Of a DNA stretch of 13,237 nucleotides, positions 13,111 to 13,237 are shown in pieces (the stretch's first letter is position 1; each line of letters begins with the position of its first letter). Where the stretch lies: contig DATBFY010000123.1 of assembly GCA_036558265.1 (NCBI GenBank), positions 1 to 13,237 of the forward strand. The letters are read 5' to 3'. The stretch comes from RYN-433 sp036558265 (lineage in GTDB: Bacteria; Planctomycetota; Phycisphaerae; Tepidisphaerales; Tepidisphaeraceae). A program made the position numbers and the translations under genes. The notes under the pieces were generated by a model. It worked only from the letters and a program-made list of their open reading frames with translations. It was not told the origin of the DNA and ran no database searches.

Positions 13111-13237
13111 TCACCCGTCGGGCGTCTGCTGTTGATTACCGTTCTGCTGCTGCTGTTGACCGCCCTGCGCGGCGGCATTGGCCACGATTGCGGCGGCTTG
13201 GGCAAATTGGGCGGGTGTGTAGATCATGGTCTTCACA
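13111..13237 (-). CDS. Small or partial Ala/Gln-rich protein at the window edge
   Basis: The frame enters from the right edge and ends at TGA 13113-13111. In frame are a GTG at 13236 and an ATG at 13227. From the ATG it encodes 38 residues: MIYTPAQFAQAAAIVANAAA then a Gly/Gln/Asn-rich tail (QGGQQQQQNGNQQQTPDG). It could be a complete tiny protein or the end of a longer one; no SD is visible in the ten bases before the ATG. The strong terminator at 13043-13074 right after it supports a real transcribed gene. No family is recognised. Confidence 0.5.
   Translation of the reverse strand, partial: VKTMIYTPAQFAQAAAIVANAAAQGGQQQQQNGNQQQTPDG

Overview
The window is GC-rich bacterial DNA. It most likely comes from a planctomycete (Planctomycetota), probably in or near the class Phycisphaerae. 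Evidence for this: an EF-Tu with the GGTVRDxxKTVTI switch-I region that I remember from planctomycete EF-Tu; secreted DUF1080, DUF3500 and esterase/SMP-30 proteins; a DUF4202 protein; few clear Shine-Dalgarno sites; and tRNA genes with no encoded CCA end. The assignment is from memory of these families, not from a search.

Left part (1-4274). The C-terminal end of a coiled-coil protein (1-246, +) is followed by a 356-bp gap holding a perfect 13-bp palindrome. Next comes a minus-strand run of three genes for exported proteins, in transcription order: an esterase/SMP-30 (gluconolactonase-like) fusion (4274 to 2517), a DUF3500 protein (2406 to 1327) and a DUF1080 protein (1316 to 603). Each starts with a signal peptide, and the last two are only 10 bp apart, so they look like an operon for breaking down or modifying carbohydrates or esters outside the cytoplasm. 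Two sequences that I recognise as dispersed repeats of such genomes lie in it: a hairpin in the spacer at 2440-2461, and a segment at 4216-4247 that encodes part of the esterase signal peptide.

Middle part (4275-11227). A 524-bp gap holds a minus-strand hairpin plus T-run and a TATAAT box, possibly a long leader or small RNA. It is followed by plus-strand genes for a 143-aa conserved protein of unknown role and for an FAD oxidoreductase with a C-terminal high-potential-type Rieske domain. A convergent DUF4202 gene overlaps the end of the oxidoreductase gene. A divergent promoter region separates DUF4202 from yggS (PLP homeostasis). After an 80-bp imperfect hairpin come a 91-aa two-helix membrane protein, a 334-aa membrane-anchored coiled-coil protein with SAP-like helical units, and an MFS exporter.

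Right part (11256-13237). A minus-strand translation locus reads tRNA-Gly(GCC), tRNA-Ala(TGC), tRNA-Gln(CTG), tRNA-Gln(TTG), EF-Tu, then an odd tRNA-Asn(GTT)-like gene with a 15-nt variable region. The layout resembles the tRNA4-tufB operon of enterobacteria but carries a different set of tRNAs. Upstream of it are a strong intrinsic terminator and the end of a small or partial Q-rich gene. The two Gln tRNAs and the Asn-like tRNA all have a U1-A72 pair, which fits charging through GatCAB transamidation.

Most unusual signals: the aberrant tRNA-Asn-like gene, the divergent tuf operon with no room for an ordinary promoter after the terminator, the dispersed repeat embedded in a signal peptide, and the membrane-anchored SAP-like protein.
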